A program made the position numbers and the translations under genes. Under the pieces are notes generated by a model. The model saw only the letters and a program-made list of their open reading frames with translations. It was not told where the DNA came from and made no database searches. 64,000 bases of DNA from NCBI GenBank assembly GCA_016716475.1, contig JADJWG010000001.1, forward strand, positions 992,001 through 1,056,000, given 5' to 3'. The number at the start of each line of letters is the position of its first letter. The stretch's first letter is position 1. This DNA comes from Phycisphaerales bacterium (GTDB lineage Bacteria > Planctomycetota > Phycisphaerae > UBA1845 > Fen-1342). Below, piece after piece: positions 36,638-45,712 of the stretch.

Positions 36638-37582
36638 TCAAACCCGCCCGGTTTCCAGGAGCCGCTCGACCGCCGCCCGGGCAGGAAGCGACGGCTGGGC
36701 ACCGGGCTGCGTGCAGGCGAGCGCACCGGCGGCATTCGCGAAACGTGTGGCGTCCGCCAGCCCGAATCCCTCTGCCATCCCCACCGCCAATGCTGCCGTG
36801 AAGGCATCTCCCGCAGCAGTGGTATCGACCACAGGTACGGCGAATGCGGGGCATTCCCCCTGCCGTGCGTTATCCGCGTACCAGGAACCCGACGCGCCGC
36901 ACTTCAGGACGACCGCCCGCGCTCCCCGCCCGCGCAGCGCCTCCGCGATCTGTACCCGGGTGCTATTTTCATTTTCGCCGTGGGCGAGCAACGTCCGTGC
37001 CTCAATCTCATTGGGCGTCAGCACATCCACGTCGAACAGCATCGGCGGCACAACTTCCGGGGCCGGGGCCGGGTCCAACACCACTGCTTTCCCCAGTCTG
37101 CGGGCGAATTCTACGGCATATGCCGCCGTGACCAGTGGAATTTCAAGCTGTACGACAATGACCCGAGCTGCCACCAACAGCTCTCGCGCGACTTCGATGT
37201 CCGCCGGAGTCAGCGCCGCATTGGCGCCAGGCGCTACACAGATGGCATTCTGCCCACCCTTTCCGACCACGATCAGTGCAACGCCGGATGGTGTGCCGGA
37301 GGCAATTTGGCAGTACGTGAGGTCGATGCCAGCCGCAGCCAGCCCAAGCCGCAGGGCGTGACCGAAGTCGTCGTCGCCGGTGCGGCCCAGAAACGCAACC
37401 CGAGCACCGAGCCGGGCCGCCGCAACCGCCTGGTTGGCGCCCTTACCACCAGTGACCGTCCGGAAATCACCGCCCAGCACCGTTTCGCCCGGGCGTGGAA
37501 TGTGCGCAGCGCGCACGACCAGGTCCATGTTCGCGGAACCGATGACGACAATATCAGGAGCGGCCTGCGGGCACAGAGTCAT
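36638..37582 (-). CDS. rbsK: Ribokinase (PfkB family)
   Basis: 314 residues. It phosphorylates ribose or a related sugar with ATP. PfkB signature 1 GGKGANQAVAAARLG near 45 and signature 2 DTTAAGDAFTAALA near 258 with the catalytic Asp. Substrate-side GSANMDLVVRAAHIPRPGETVLG at the N-terminus is ribokinase-like. Length is normal. ATG chosen at 37582 with GAGG upstream; the 49 in-frame codons before it look like leader. No ribose transporter or regulator is next to it, so another sugar is possible. Convergent with dinG. Confidence 0.9.
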   Translation of the reverse strand: MTLCPQAAPDIVVIGSANMDLVVRAAHIPRPGETVLGGDFRTVTGGKGANQAVAAARLGARVAFLGRTGDDDFGHALRLGLAAAGIDLTYCQIASGTPSGVALIVVGKGGQNAICVAPGANAALTPADIEVARELLVAARVIVVQLEIPLVTAAYAVEFARRLGKAVVLDPAPAPEVVPPMLFDVDVLTPNEIEARTLLAHGENENSTRVQIAEALRGRGARAVVLKCGASGSWYADNARQGECPAFAVPVVDTTAAGDAFTAALAVGMAEGFGLADATRFANAAGALACTQPGAQPSLPARAAVERLLETGRV

Positions 37583-37703
37583 CTGGCGGCCTCGCAACTG
37601 CGCGCCTATTGTCAAGGCGATGGAGCGGAAATCGACGCGCAAAACCCGGTAACTTTTGCATCGCCGGGCAACGTGCGGTAAGCTTAGACTTGGGAGAACG
37701 GAG

Positions 37704-38216
37704 GTGCCACTCGTCGTGGACGGGAACAACCTCCTCTACGCCGCGAATGCGGTCAGCTCATCCTCGCTGCAGATCGGGCGGTCGATGCTATGCGACCGGC
37801 TGGGAATGTGGGCGGAGCGGAGGGATGAGCGGGTCCATGTCGTTTTCGATGGGCCCCAGCCGAAAGCGGCGCTGGCCCGGCAGATCGGGCACCCGGCCAT
37901 TCAGGTAACATTCAGCGGCCCCGGAGTTTCGGCGGACGCTGTTCTTGAAAAACTGCTACAGAATGACTCGGCGGCACGCCGCGTGGTGGTGGTGTCGTCG
38001 GACCGGGCGGTCGCGCAGGCCGCGAAAAGGCGCGGGGCTCGGCCGATGGCCGCGGATGTGTTCTGGCGTACGCTGGAGCGTGAATTAGCGCGCCCCCTGC
38101 GGCAGCGGCTCGAGCCTGCGGAGAAAGAAGCGGGACTGGATCCGGGTTCGGTCGCCGAGTGGCTGGCCGAGTTCGGGTTTGAACGCCCGGCCCCGGAGGA
38201 ACCGGGCGGTGAGTGA
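37704..38216 (+). CDS. NYN-domain RNase-like protein (YacP-like)
   Basis: 170 residues from a GTG preceded by GGGAG. PIN-like NYN fold with acidic site residues: VPLVVDGNNLLY at the start, VHVVFDGPQ near 52 and VVVVSSDRAVAQ near 95, closing with FWRTLERELA. This matches the YacP/Rae1 group of metal-dependent ribonucleases, some of which cleave mRNA in the ribosome. Target unknown. Divergent from ribokinase; a PilZ-like gene follows 51 bp later. Confidence 0.8.
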   Translation: MPLVVDGNNLLYAANAVSSSSLQIGRSMLCDRLGMWAERRDERVHVVFDGPQPKAALARQIGHPAIQVTFSGPGVSADAVLEKLLQNDSAARRVVVVSSDRAVAQAAKRRGARPMAADVFWRTLERELARPLRQRLEPAEKEAGLDPGSVAEWLAEFGFERPAPEEPGGE

Positions 38217-38267
38217 GTCCGGCACGTCCCGTAGAACGGACGGCCCCAGCGACAAGGAGTCGTCGCC

Positions 38268-38666
38268 ATGCTGGAGCGGGGCACCACCATCGTAACGGCC
38301 AACGAGCCGACAAATACGGGGATCCATGCCATCGAACGGCGTTACGAGGAGCGCCGCTCCGTAGAGTGCGACCTCTGGATGATTGACCACCATGGTTCCA
38401 CCGTGCTGCGGTGTCGTTGTATCGAGTCTTCGAATCACGGCATGCGACTGCGGGTGCCGCTCGGGTACGGGGTGGCGGAGGGGCAGCGTTACGAATTACG
38501 TTCCCACCTCCCCGGCATGCCGGGCCCGGCCATGCTGGGCCTGATCGGCAGCCGCTGGGCTACCGTGGTACGGACGCAACTCACACTGGATGACGGCGAG
38601 GACTACCTCGACATCGGCGTCGTACTTGATCAACAGGAGGCGGTCCTGCCGCGCCTGTTCAGCTAA
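38268..38666 (+). CDS. PilZ-like domain protein
   Basis: 132 residues with the N-terminal RRYEERRSVECDLWM stretch and a beta-barrel core ending in a conserved-looking IGVVLD. The RRxxxR at 24-30 and the following SSNHGMRLRV resemble the RxxxR and (D/N)xSxxG elements of c-di-GMP-binding PilZ domains, though the second motif is degenerate (SSNHG). A c-di-GMP sensor role is thus possible but not certain. AGGAG precedes the ATG. Confidence 0.6.
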   Translation: MLERGTTIVTANEPTNTGIHAIERRYEERRSVECDLWMIDHHGSTVLRCRCIESSNHGMRLRVPLGYGVAEGQRYELRSHLPGMPGPAMLGLIGSRWATVVRTQLTLDDGEDYLDIGVVLDQQEAVLPRLFS

Positions 38667-38722
38667 CAGGAAGGGGAAGGGAGGCCCGCAGGGGGACACC
38701 GGGGGAGTCGTCGTGAGGGGAC

Positions 38723-38756
38723 GGTGCGGAGCGGTGCTGGATGTGCGCTCCGCACC
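38723..38756. terminator. Strong 11-bp hairpin between convergent genes
   Basis: GGTGCGGAGCG (38723-38733) pairs perfectly with CGCTCCGCACC (38746-38756) around a 12-base loop in the 153 bp between two convergent stops. No T-tract follows on either strand. A bidirectional terminator or RNA-stabilising stem is likely. Confidence 0.5.
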
Positions 38757-38819
38757 GGGCGTGGGTGGATACCGCAACTCAGTTCAGGGATGTGCTTGGC
38801 TGCTAGGTGCGCGACACTT

Positions 38820-39122
38820 TCAACCGCACGAGCGCGGCCCTCGAAAGACGACCCATGCGATCCACCAGGAGGCCAGCAGGATGCCTACCCACCACAACCA
38901 CAGCGGGGTCTTGCGCCGGATGGTGGCCGTCCGCCAGGTACCACAAGCCGGGCAGAGGTCCACCTCGGCGAGGAAGGGCCGACCACAATGTGGGCAGGGC
39001 TCCTCCTCATCATGCCCCTCCACCGCGTCGGCGGTCGCTGCGGCGCGCAGGTCGTCCTCGGAGGGGCCCTCGTCGTCGAGACCCTCGTCTTCCCAGCCAT
39101 CCTCGTCGTAGCGCGGCGACAT
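38820..39122 (-). CDS. Small acidic zinc-ribbon protein with one C-terminal helix
   Basis: 100 residues from the ATG at 39122 (GGGAG upstream). The first 40 residues are very acidic. A zinc ribbon CPHCGRPFL...LCPACGTW is at about 43-62. One transmembrane helix (about 72-93, LWLWWVGILLASWWIAWVVF) anchors the C-terminus. This tail-anchored zinc-ribbon layout recurs in planctomycetes; its function is unknown. It follows the isochorismatase gene by 39 bp. Confidence 0.65.
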   Translation of the reverse strand: MSPRYDEDGWEDEGLDDEGPSEDDLRAAATADAVEGHDEEEPCPHCGRPFLAEVDLCPACGTWRTATIRRKTPLWLWWVGILLASWWIAWVVFRGPRSCG

Positions 39123-39161
39123 GCCGTGCGACTCCCTGGAATTCTGCAAAACGGGAACAGG

Positions 39162-39713
39162 TTACTTGACGATCGGCAGGATCCGCTTGAAAGCATCCGT
39201 CGCCGAGTCATGCACAAGCTGGAAGATTGCACTCTCCACCGTGGTCACGACCACACCGGCAGCACGCAGGCCGGCGAGAGCCACTTCGCAGTCGCGCATC
39301 CGGCGTGAGCCCACCGCGTCTGCGAGGACGACCGGCCGCATCTGCATGGCAAGTATGTCGAGCGCCGTCTGATAGACGCACACATGCGCTTCGATCCCCA
39401 GGATGAGGACGTGTGGCCGCATGACGGCCACCAGCCGTTCCCGACACTCGGCATCTGCGCAAAAGCTGAACGTCGACTTCTCGGCGCGGGCCGCGCCGCG
39501 CGCGGCTGCCACAAGGACCGCGGCGGTCGAACCAAGGCCCTTCGGGTACTGCTCCGACAGGGTCACGGGGACTTCGAGGGCCACCGCGGCCCGGATCATC
39601 TTGAGAGCATTGCTGATCACGGCCTGGTGATGGGCAATGGAGGGCAGCAGCCGCTCCTGTACATCCACGACGAGGAGTTGGGCGTGTTGACGATCAATCC
39701 GGTGTTCGTGCAT
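39162..39713 (-). CDS. Isochorismatase-family hydrolase
   Basis: 183 residues from the ATG at 39713. Catalytic triad of the cysteine hydrolase family: Asp in LLVVDVQERL, Lys in EQYPKGLG and Cys in GIEAHVCVYQTALD. The EAHVC context resembles the YcaC / human ISOC1/2 subgroup rather than nicotinamidases. Substrate unknown. Stop precedes the small zinc-ribbon gene on the same strand; both may be co-transcribed. Confidence 0.87.
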   Translation of the reverse strand: MHEHRIDRQHAQLLVVDVQERLLPSIAHHQAVISNALKMIRAAVALEVPVTLSEQYPKGLGSTAAVLVAAARGAARAEKSTFSFCADAECRERLVAVMRPHVLILGIEAHVCVYQTALDILAMQMRPVVLADAVGSRRMRDCEVALAGLRAAGVVVTTVESAIFQLVHDSATDAFKRILPIVK

Positions 39714-40028
39714 GGCGAAAACCAACCGTAGTTAGAAGCACCTTCACACAGCGCCAACCGGCGTGGGTAAGGTGCACTTCCTGAACCGCACCCGCGAGCA
39801 CATCGTACCCCACCGGACGTTCCAGTGCGCCACGCGGCGGCCCCTTATCCGACACAGGCAACTGCCGCTATATACGGAATCGGTGCGGTTTCGAACCGCA
39901 ATAGGTGGTAGCGTAAACCCGAGAATGGCACACCGGGGCGTAGACTTCAAACGGGCACCGAGCTATCATCCCAACAGGTTTCGCAGCGCGCGAACGGATC
40001 GTCAACCACGGAAGGTGAGGGTACCGCG
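39714..40028. other. Intergenic region upstream of scpB
   Basis: 315 bp without a gene. It contains a 7-bp hairpin TGCGGTT-TCG-AACCGCA (39884-39900) whose TTCGAA centre imitates a tRNA T-loop but has no surrounding cloverleaf, and a TATATA at 39869-39874 that could be part of a plus-strand promoter for scpB. Nothing else was recognised. Confidence 0.4.
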
Positions 40029-40799
40029 ATGGACCGCGACGAATACCCGGCCAAGTGCCCGACGGGGGAACCCGCCACCGAGGTGACCACGCCCATGTCG
40101 TTTGAAGGGCCGGCCCACGAGGTCGGAATCTCACCGGCAAACTCCGCACAAGCAGAGAGCGCGCCGGTCACTGAGACCATGCTCGCCGTGTCACCGGCCA
40201 ACGCCGCCCCGGAAATTGAACCCGCACAGGTGCTCGAAGCCCTGTTGTTCTCCTCGGATGCTCCGGTGACGGCGGGACGTCTGGCGGAGCTGCTCGGCAC
40301 CGGTTCACCGAAAGAAGTACGGCGGCTGATTGCGGAGCTCAATGAGAAGTATGCGGCCGCCGCTCTCTCGTTTCGCATCGAGGAAATCGCCAAGGGTTTC
40401 CAGATGCTGACGCTGGCAGAGTATCGGCCGTGGGTGGCGAAGCTGACGAAGCAGCAGGCGCAGACGCGCCTGGGTGCAGCGGCACTCGAGGCCTTGTCGA
40501 TCGTGGCATACAAGCAGCCGATCATCCGGGCCGACATCGAAGCCATCCGGGGAGTGGCGTGCGGCGAGGTGCTGAATCGCCTGCGCGAAATGGGGCTCAT
40601 CAAGATTGTCGGGCGCGCCGAGATCGTCGGTCGCCCCCTGCTCTATGGGACGACGAAGCGCTTCCTCGACGTTTTTGGATTAGCGGATCTGAACGACTTG
40701 CCGCCGATGGAAGCCCTGACGCTGGGCAAGACCGCCGCTCGCGCCGAACCTGAAACCGAGGCGGCGGCAACCCCGCGCGTCGCGGCGGCCGGCGCGTAG
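40029..40799 (+). CDS. scpB: Segregation and condensation protein B
   Basis: 256 residues. ScpB is the winged-helix subunit of the Smc-ScpA-ScpB condensin. The core (about 64-215) shows QVLEALLFSSDAPVTAGRLAELL, FQMLTLAEYRPWVAKL, the very typical LSIVAYKQPIIRADIEAIRGV and IVGRAEIVGRPLLYGTTKRFL. An N-terminal extension of about 60 residues and an alanine-rich C-terminal tail are low complexity. scpA is not adjacent, which is unusual because scpA and scpB commonly pair. GGAAGGTGAGG lies upstream of the ATG. Confidence 0.93.
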   Translation: MDRDEYPAKCPTGEPATEVTTPMSFEGPAHEVGISPANSAQAESAPVTETMLAVSPANAAPEIEPAQVLEALLFSSDAPVTAGRLAELLGTGSPKEVRRLIAELNEKYAAAALSFRIEEIAKGFQMLTLAEYRPWVAKLTKQQAQTRLGAAALEALSIVAYKQPIIRADIEAIRGVACGEVLNRLREMGLIKIVGRAEIVGRPLLYGTTKRFLDVFGLADLNDLPPMEALTLGKTAARAEPETEAAATPRVAAAGA

Positions 40800-40820
40800 C
40801 ACCGTCACCCCCCCCGCCAT

Positions 40821-41219
40821 TCAGCGCTCCGTGTTGCGCTGCGCCGCTACAAAGAACGCTGTCAGCGCGGCGAGTTGCAGCACCGTGGCGAGGCCCAGCT
40901 TCACCAGCGTCAGGCCGAACTCGGTCACCCGGTACATCCAATCCATGAATGCCGCGATCGTCAGCAGGATGACGAGCACTTGCAGGAGCGCCGCAGCAAA
41001 GCCCGCGATCGAGAATTCGCGGTAGTTGCGGACGCGCTGCGTCGTATCCAGCAAGCCGTGGATCTGTACAAGCAGTCGCTCGATTCGCTGCAGGCCGGTG
41101 GCAAGCTCTTCGGGCACCGGGACCCGTTCCGGCCGTGTCTCCGGCGTCGGTGCGGGGGGCTCACCCGACGGCAGACCGCCGCTCGCAAGCGGTTCGCGAT
41201 GGGGATCGGGAGTGCTCAT
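40821..41219 (-). CDS. Small membrane protein, two helices
   Basis: 132 residues. Proline-rich N-terminal 35 residues, then an amphipathic helical stretch (TGLQRIERLLVQIHGLLD) and two transmembrane helices at about 70-90 and 105-125. No family recognised. The start codon overlaps the stop of the aldo/keto reductase gene by one base (TGATG), so it is translationally coupled to it. Function unknown. Confidence 0.6.
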   Translation of the reverse strand: MSTPDPHREPLASGGLPSGEPPAPTPETRPERVPVPEELATGLQRIERLLVQIHGLLDTTQRVRNYREFSIAGFAAALLQVLVILLTIAAFMDWMYRVTEFGLTLVKLGLATVLQLAALTAFFVAAQRNTER

Positions 41220-42013
41220 CAGCGCCTCTCACCAGGTTCTGTGGCGTCTGCAGCGCCGCTCGGTGTCGCTGCATACTCCACGTTCGCACGCATGTGTGCG
41301 ATGCTCAGACCGCCGACCACCAGACTGCCTATGGCGGGGTGCCGCAACACGGCCGGAATCGCAACCCGCGGGTCGAGTCGCCCCGATGCGAGGCCCTTCT
41401 TCACGACGATTCCGACATCGGCCGTCCGCGCCGCCGCCAACACCGCAGCATGCGACCTGTCTTCCAGATGATACTCGACCATGAGCACATCTGCCCATCC
41501 CAGGGCGGCTTCGGCCGCAGTTACGGTCTTGCCGGAGAAGCCCAGCGCGCGAATATGGCCCGCGGCGCGCAACTCGAGCAGCGTGGCGACGGCATCGGTC
41601 GCATACAAGACGTGCAGGTCTTCGGCCGGGGCATGGATGAAAACAAGATCAAGTACGTCCCGCTGCAGGCGGCGCAAACTGCGTTCGATGCTGGCGCGAA
41701 TGCCCGGCGCGGAAAAGTCGAAGCTGGAGACGCCATCCGCAAAGTCCTCACCGACCTTGGTGGAGATGATGACGTCAGCACGCCCCCCCAGCACGCGACC
41801 AAGCCGCTCTTCGCTCGATCCATAAGCCGGTGCGGTGTCGAAGTAATTGATGCCCAGCGCGCAAAGCTCATCGAGCAGCCGAGCCACCGCACCATCATTG
41901 GGGAGCGGGTACGGTTGCGCGTACTTGATCTTCTCATTACGGCCGAGCTTGAAAGCCCCGTAACCGATCGGGGAAACGAACAGCCCGGATTTGCCTAAAC
42001 GTCGGCGTACCAT
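41219..42013 (-). CDS. Aldo/keto reductase family oxidoreductase
   Basis: 264 residues, TIM barrel. N-terminus RRLGKSGLFVSPIGYGAFKLG, NADPH-side FDTAPAYGSSEERLG with the catalytic Asp and Tyr, the Lys in ISTKVGE, and LVFIHAPAED carrying the histidine. It is slightly short of the usual 290-330 because the C-terminal cap is reduced. Substrate unknown. It starts 19 bp before the stop of the FAD oxidoreductase gene and ends one base into the next gene, so the three form an operon. Confidence 0.85.
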   Translation of the reverse strand: MVRRRLGKSGLFVSPIGYGAFKLGRNEKIKYAQPYPLPNDGAVARLLDELCALGINYFDTAPAYGSSEERLGRVLGGRADVIISTKVGEDFADGVSSFDFSAPGIRASIERSLRRLQRDVLDLVFIHAPAEDLHVLYATDAVATLLELRAAGHIRALGFSGKTVTAAEAALGWADVLMVEYHLEDRSHAAVLAAARTADVGIVVKKGLASGRLDPRVAIPAVLRHPAIGSLVVGGLSIAHMRANVEYAATPSGAADATEPGERR

Positions 42014-43209
42014 GTGCGGGGCTCTTCCCAGGGGGGTAGCGCCAGCAGCGGCCGCGGCCAGTCCGCCGGCAGTGGCTGGTCGGAGCCGTGCCCGGCGGCG
42101 GCCGGCGGCGGCAATTGTTGGAGCACGAGTTCCGCCAGGCGCGGCGCGAGCGCCAGTTTCGTGGGCCAAACGGTCAGAACATCACCGTCCCGCGCACACC
42201 ACGCATCGTCCGGGCGCAGGCCGCTGCGCGTGCGCGGCTCGGCGCGATCCACCCGATACGTGGACCACTCCACACCGCGCAGGTGCAACCCGGGAATCGC
42301 GGCGCGCAGTTCGGCTTGAGCATGTGCCACCAGTGTCCGTGGTTCGAGGGCGACACCATCCTCCGAAACCTGGCCACCCACCTGCCAAACATCACGGCCG
42401 GTGCGATCCTGTGTCCAGGTGATTGTGACCCGCGTGCGGGCCCCATCGGTGCAGTGACCATGGAGCGGAGGCAGCTTGCCGCGCAGCAACACCATGTGCA
42501 ACGGACGGAGTTGCATCGTGTCGGCCGTGAGCCCGCAGCGCGCACGAAGGGCGGCATTGCCGGCCCCTGCTGCGAGCACGACGGTGCGACAACGCAGTTC
42601 GAGCGGCTCCGCAACACCCGGCGCGCGGACACACAAGCGCACACCTCCGGCCGCATCGGCCTGAACTTCGGGGCCGTCGGTCGCATCATAGGAAAGCAGG
42701 CACGCCGCGTTGCGTTGGGCAAAATCGGCGACCAGCGACCCGATGTCGAAGACCTGCTCGTCGAGACGGTAGACGGAACCGGGACAATCCTGCAGAACGT
42801 TGGGCCACGCCGCGCGCTCGAGCCGCACCGGCGCTACGCGCAACCCGGCCCGCGCACCAAGCATCCCGAAGCGGGAGCGCAAGTCGTCCGTTCGCCAAAG
42901 GTAACAGTACGCGCCCCGCAAACGCGTACCCGTGAGACGCGGCTCGATTTCACCGGCGTGACAGGCCCGCCAGATCCGCGGCATTTCCCGGATCGCCTCG
43001 GCCGAGGCCGTCAGAAGGCCCGTGAGTGTGTATTTCACGCCACCGTGGATGATCCCCTGCGACGCGATCGACTGGCCGGAACCCAGTGCCTGTGATTCCA
43101 GCAGTACGCTGCGATAGCCCCGCCGAACAAGCTCATCCAGCAGCCAGAGCCCGGCCACGCCACCGCCGAATACCACCACATCCACCGCAAGCATCTGCAT
43201 GCCGGGCAT
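41995..43209 (-). CDS. FAD-dependent oxidoreductase (DAO family)
   Basis: 404 residues from the first of three close ATGs (43209, 43200, 43194), none with a strong ribosome site. FAD-binding VDVVVFGGGVAGLWLLDELVRRGYRSVLLE at the N-terminus, SGQSIASQGIIHGGVKY, a typical DAO-family contact, and TVVLAAGAGNAALR later. The overall look is like glycerol-3-phosphate dehydrogenase or L-2-hydroxyacid oxidases. First gene of the overlapped operon with the aldo/keto reductase, which suggests a linked redox step on one metabolite; this is inference. Confidence 0.82.
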   Translation of the reverse strand: MPGMQMLAVDVVVFGGGVAGLWLLDELVRRGYRSVLLESQALGSGQSIASQGIIHGGVKYTLTGLLTASAEAIREMPRIWRACHAGEIEPRLTGTRLRGAYCYLWRTDDLRSRFGMLGARAGLRVAPVRLERAAWPNVLQDCPGSVYRLDEQVFDIGSLVADFAQRNAACLLSYDATDGPEVQADAAGGVRLCVRAPGVAEPLELRCRTVVLAAGAGNAALRARCGLTADTMQLRPLHMVLLRGKLPPLHGHCTDGARTRVTITWTQDRTGRDVWQVGGQVSEDGVALEPRTLVAHAQAELRAAIPGLHLRGVEWSTYRVDRAEPRTRSGLRPDDAWCARDGDVLTVWPTKLALAPRLAELVLQQLPPPAAAGHGSDQPLPADWPRPLLALPPWEEPRTWYADV

Positions 43210-43369
43210 CGTCGGAGCGGCCTGTGACTGTGTCAACCGGTGAACAGCGGGCGAAGCGCGCCGCCGGGGCCGGTCGTGTGGGCACGCAGATACAGGGTGA
43301 GCTTCGCGGTTCCCAGCTTGGCAGCACCGCCGAGCATGGTAGAGTAACACAAGTGGCGCCGCGGAGTGG

Positions 43370-44377
43370 ATGACGATGCAGATTCCCAATCGCATTCGAC
43401 TGGCAAACCTGCCGACGCCGCTGGTGCCGCTCGAGCGGCTGGGCCAGGCGCTCGGGGGCGCGCGCCTCTGGTTGAAGCGGGATGACCTCACGGGGTTGGA
43501 GATTTCCGGCAACAAGATTCGCAAACTCGAGTACATCGCCGCCGCTGCCCTTGCTGCGGGCTGCGATACGCTTGTCACCGAGGGCACGCCCCAATCCAAT
43601 CATTGCCGTGCGACCGCCGCGACCTGCGCACGGCTGGGGCTGCATTGTGTGCTGTTGCTGCGGCCGGCCCCAACCATGGCTCCGCAAGGCAATCACCTGC
43701 TGGATGTGCTCTTCGGCGCCGAGTGCCGCGGGTTTACACGCGAGGAGTTCCGTGCGCGGAGCGACGCCATCGTGACCGGCGTGCTTGGCGAACTGCGCGC
43801 TGCCGGCCGTAAGCCGCGCTGGACCCCCGCCGGGGCGTCCGAGCCACTGGGATGCTGGGGTTACATCCGGGCGGCCGCAGAGCTGGCGGACCAGTTGCAC
43901 AAGGTCGGCGTGCACGAGTGCGACGTGGTGGTGGCGTTGTCGTCGGGCGGGACGTACGCCGGTTTGCTGCTGGGCATGCTGCAGCATCGCCTCGACCACT
44001 GGCGGCTCTGGGCCGTGCCGGTAAGTGATGACACGGCGTATCACCAACGGGAAGTGCGCCGCTTGTGCGAAGAGGCGATTGCGCAGTACGGACTGCGGGT
44101 GAAATTGCCCACGGAACCACTCCCCCTGCTAGACGGCCACATCGGCCCCGGGTACGCGGTGCCGACCCCCGCGGCACTCGCAGCTCTGCGCGAATTGGCG
44201 CGTACCGAGGCCATCCTGCTCGATCCGGTTTATACCGCCAAGGCCTTCGGCGCCCTGCGCGCCGGCATCCACTCCGGACGATTCGGTTTCGATCGACCGG
44301 CCGTCTTCATCCACACCGGGGGACTGCTGTCAAACTTCGCCTGGCCGGAAGTGCTGTTGGAATCCACACCGGTGTAG
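43370..44377 (+). CDS. PLP-dependent D-cysteine desulfhydrase / ACC deaminase-like enzyme
   Basis: 335 residues, fold type II. The Schiff-base lysine is in LEISGNKIRKLEY near 48; EGTPQSNHCRATAA near 72 and the phosphate-binding SSGGTYAGLLLG near 205 follow; the C-terminus has VFIHTGGLLSNF. This motif set fits the DcyD/ACC-deaminase group, which eliminates sulfide or deaminates small D-amino acids. The two activities cannot be separated by eye. ATG with GGAG upstream; divergent from the FAD oxidoreductase gene. Confidence 0.88.
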   Translation: MTMQIPNRIRLANLPTPLVPLERLGQALGGARLWLKRDDLTGLEISGNKIRKLEYIAAAALAAGCDTLVTEGTPQSNHCRATAATCARLGLHCVLLLRPAPTMAPQGNHLLDVLFGAECRGFTREEFRARSDAIVTGVLGELRAAGRKPRWTPAGASEPLGCWGYIRAAAELADQLHKVGVHECDVVVALSSGGTYAGLLLGMLQHRLDHWRLWAVPVSDDTAYHQREVRRLCEEAIAQYGLRVKLPTEPLPLLDGHIGPGYAVPTPAALAALRELARTEAILLDPVYTAKAFGALRAGIHSGRFGFDRPAVFIHTGGLLSNFAWPEVLLESTPV

Positions 44378-44566
44378 CCCTGCGTGCCGCGACCGCGCGG
44401 GTCCGAGAATGGGCCATCGCAACCCTGCGCAACCGCTCCCGAACAAGGCCGGGCAACGGCGGCCGGCGCGCCTCAATCTTGACACCCCCTGTAACCCGCT
44501 CGACACTATCCGATTCTGGTTCAGCCCGCCGGCCGTAGCGGCAGGTCAGAAGCAGAAGACCTCTGA

Positions 44567-45601
<1,035 letters not shown>

Positions 45602-45654
45602 ACCTGTACGCTGCGGTTCGTGCGGCCGCCGGCGTGCCGTTTCAAGTGTTCCGT

Positions 45655-45688
45655 GCGCGGCCCGTCCCAGCGGATGGGCCGCGCCTTT
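45655..45688 (+). terminator. Hairpin between gapA and pgk
   Basis: GCGCGGCCC (45655-45663) pairs perfectly with GGGCCGCGC (45676-45684) around a 12-base loop, followed by CTTTC. It may partially terminate gapA transcription or stabilise the gapA message, allowing more GapA than Pgk. Confidence 0.5.
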
Positions 45689-45712
45689 CAACGCTGATGG
45701 GGTAGCAAGAAC

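Noticed and set aside
39884..39900. T-loop-like TTCGAA hairpin suggesting a tRNA
   Set aside because: No acceptor, D or anticodon stems can be built around it.
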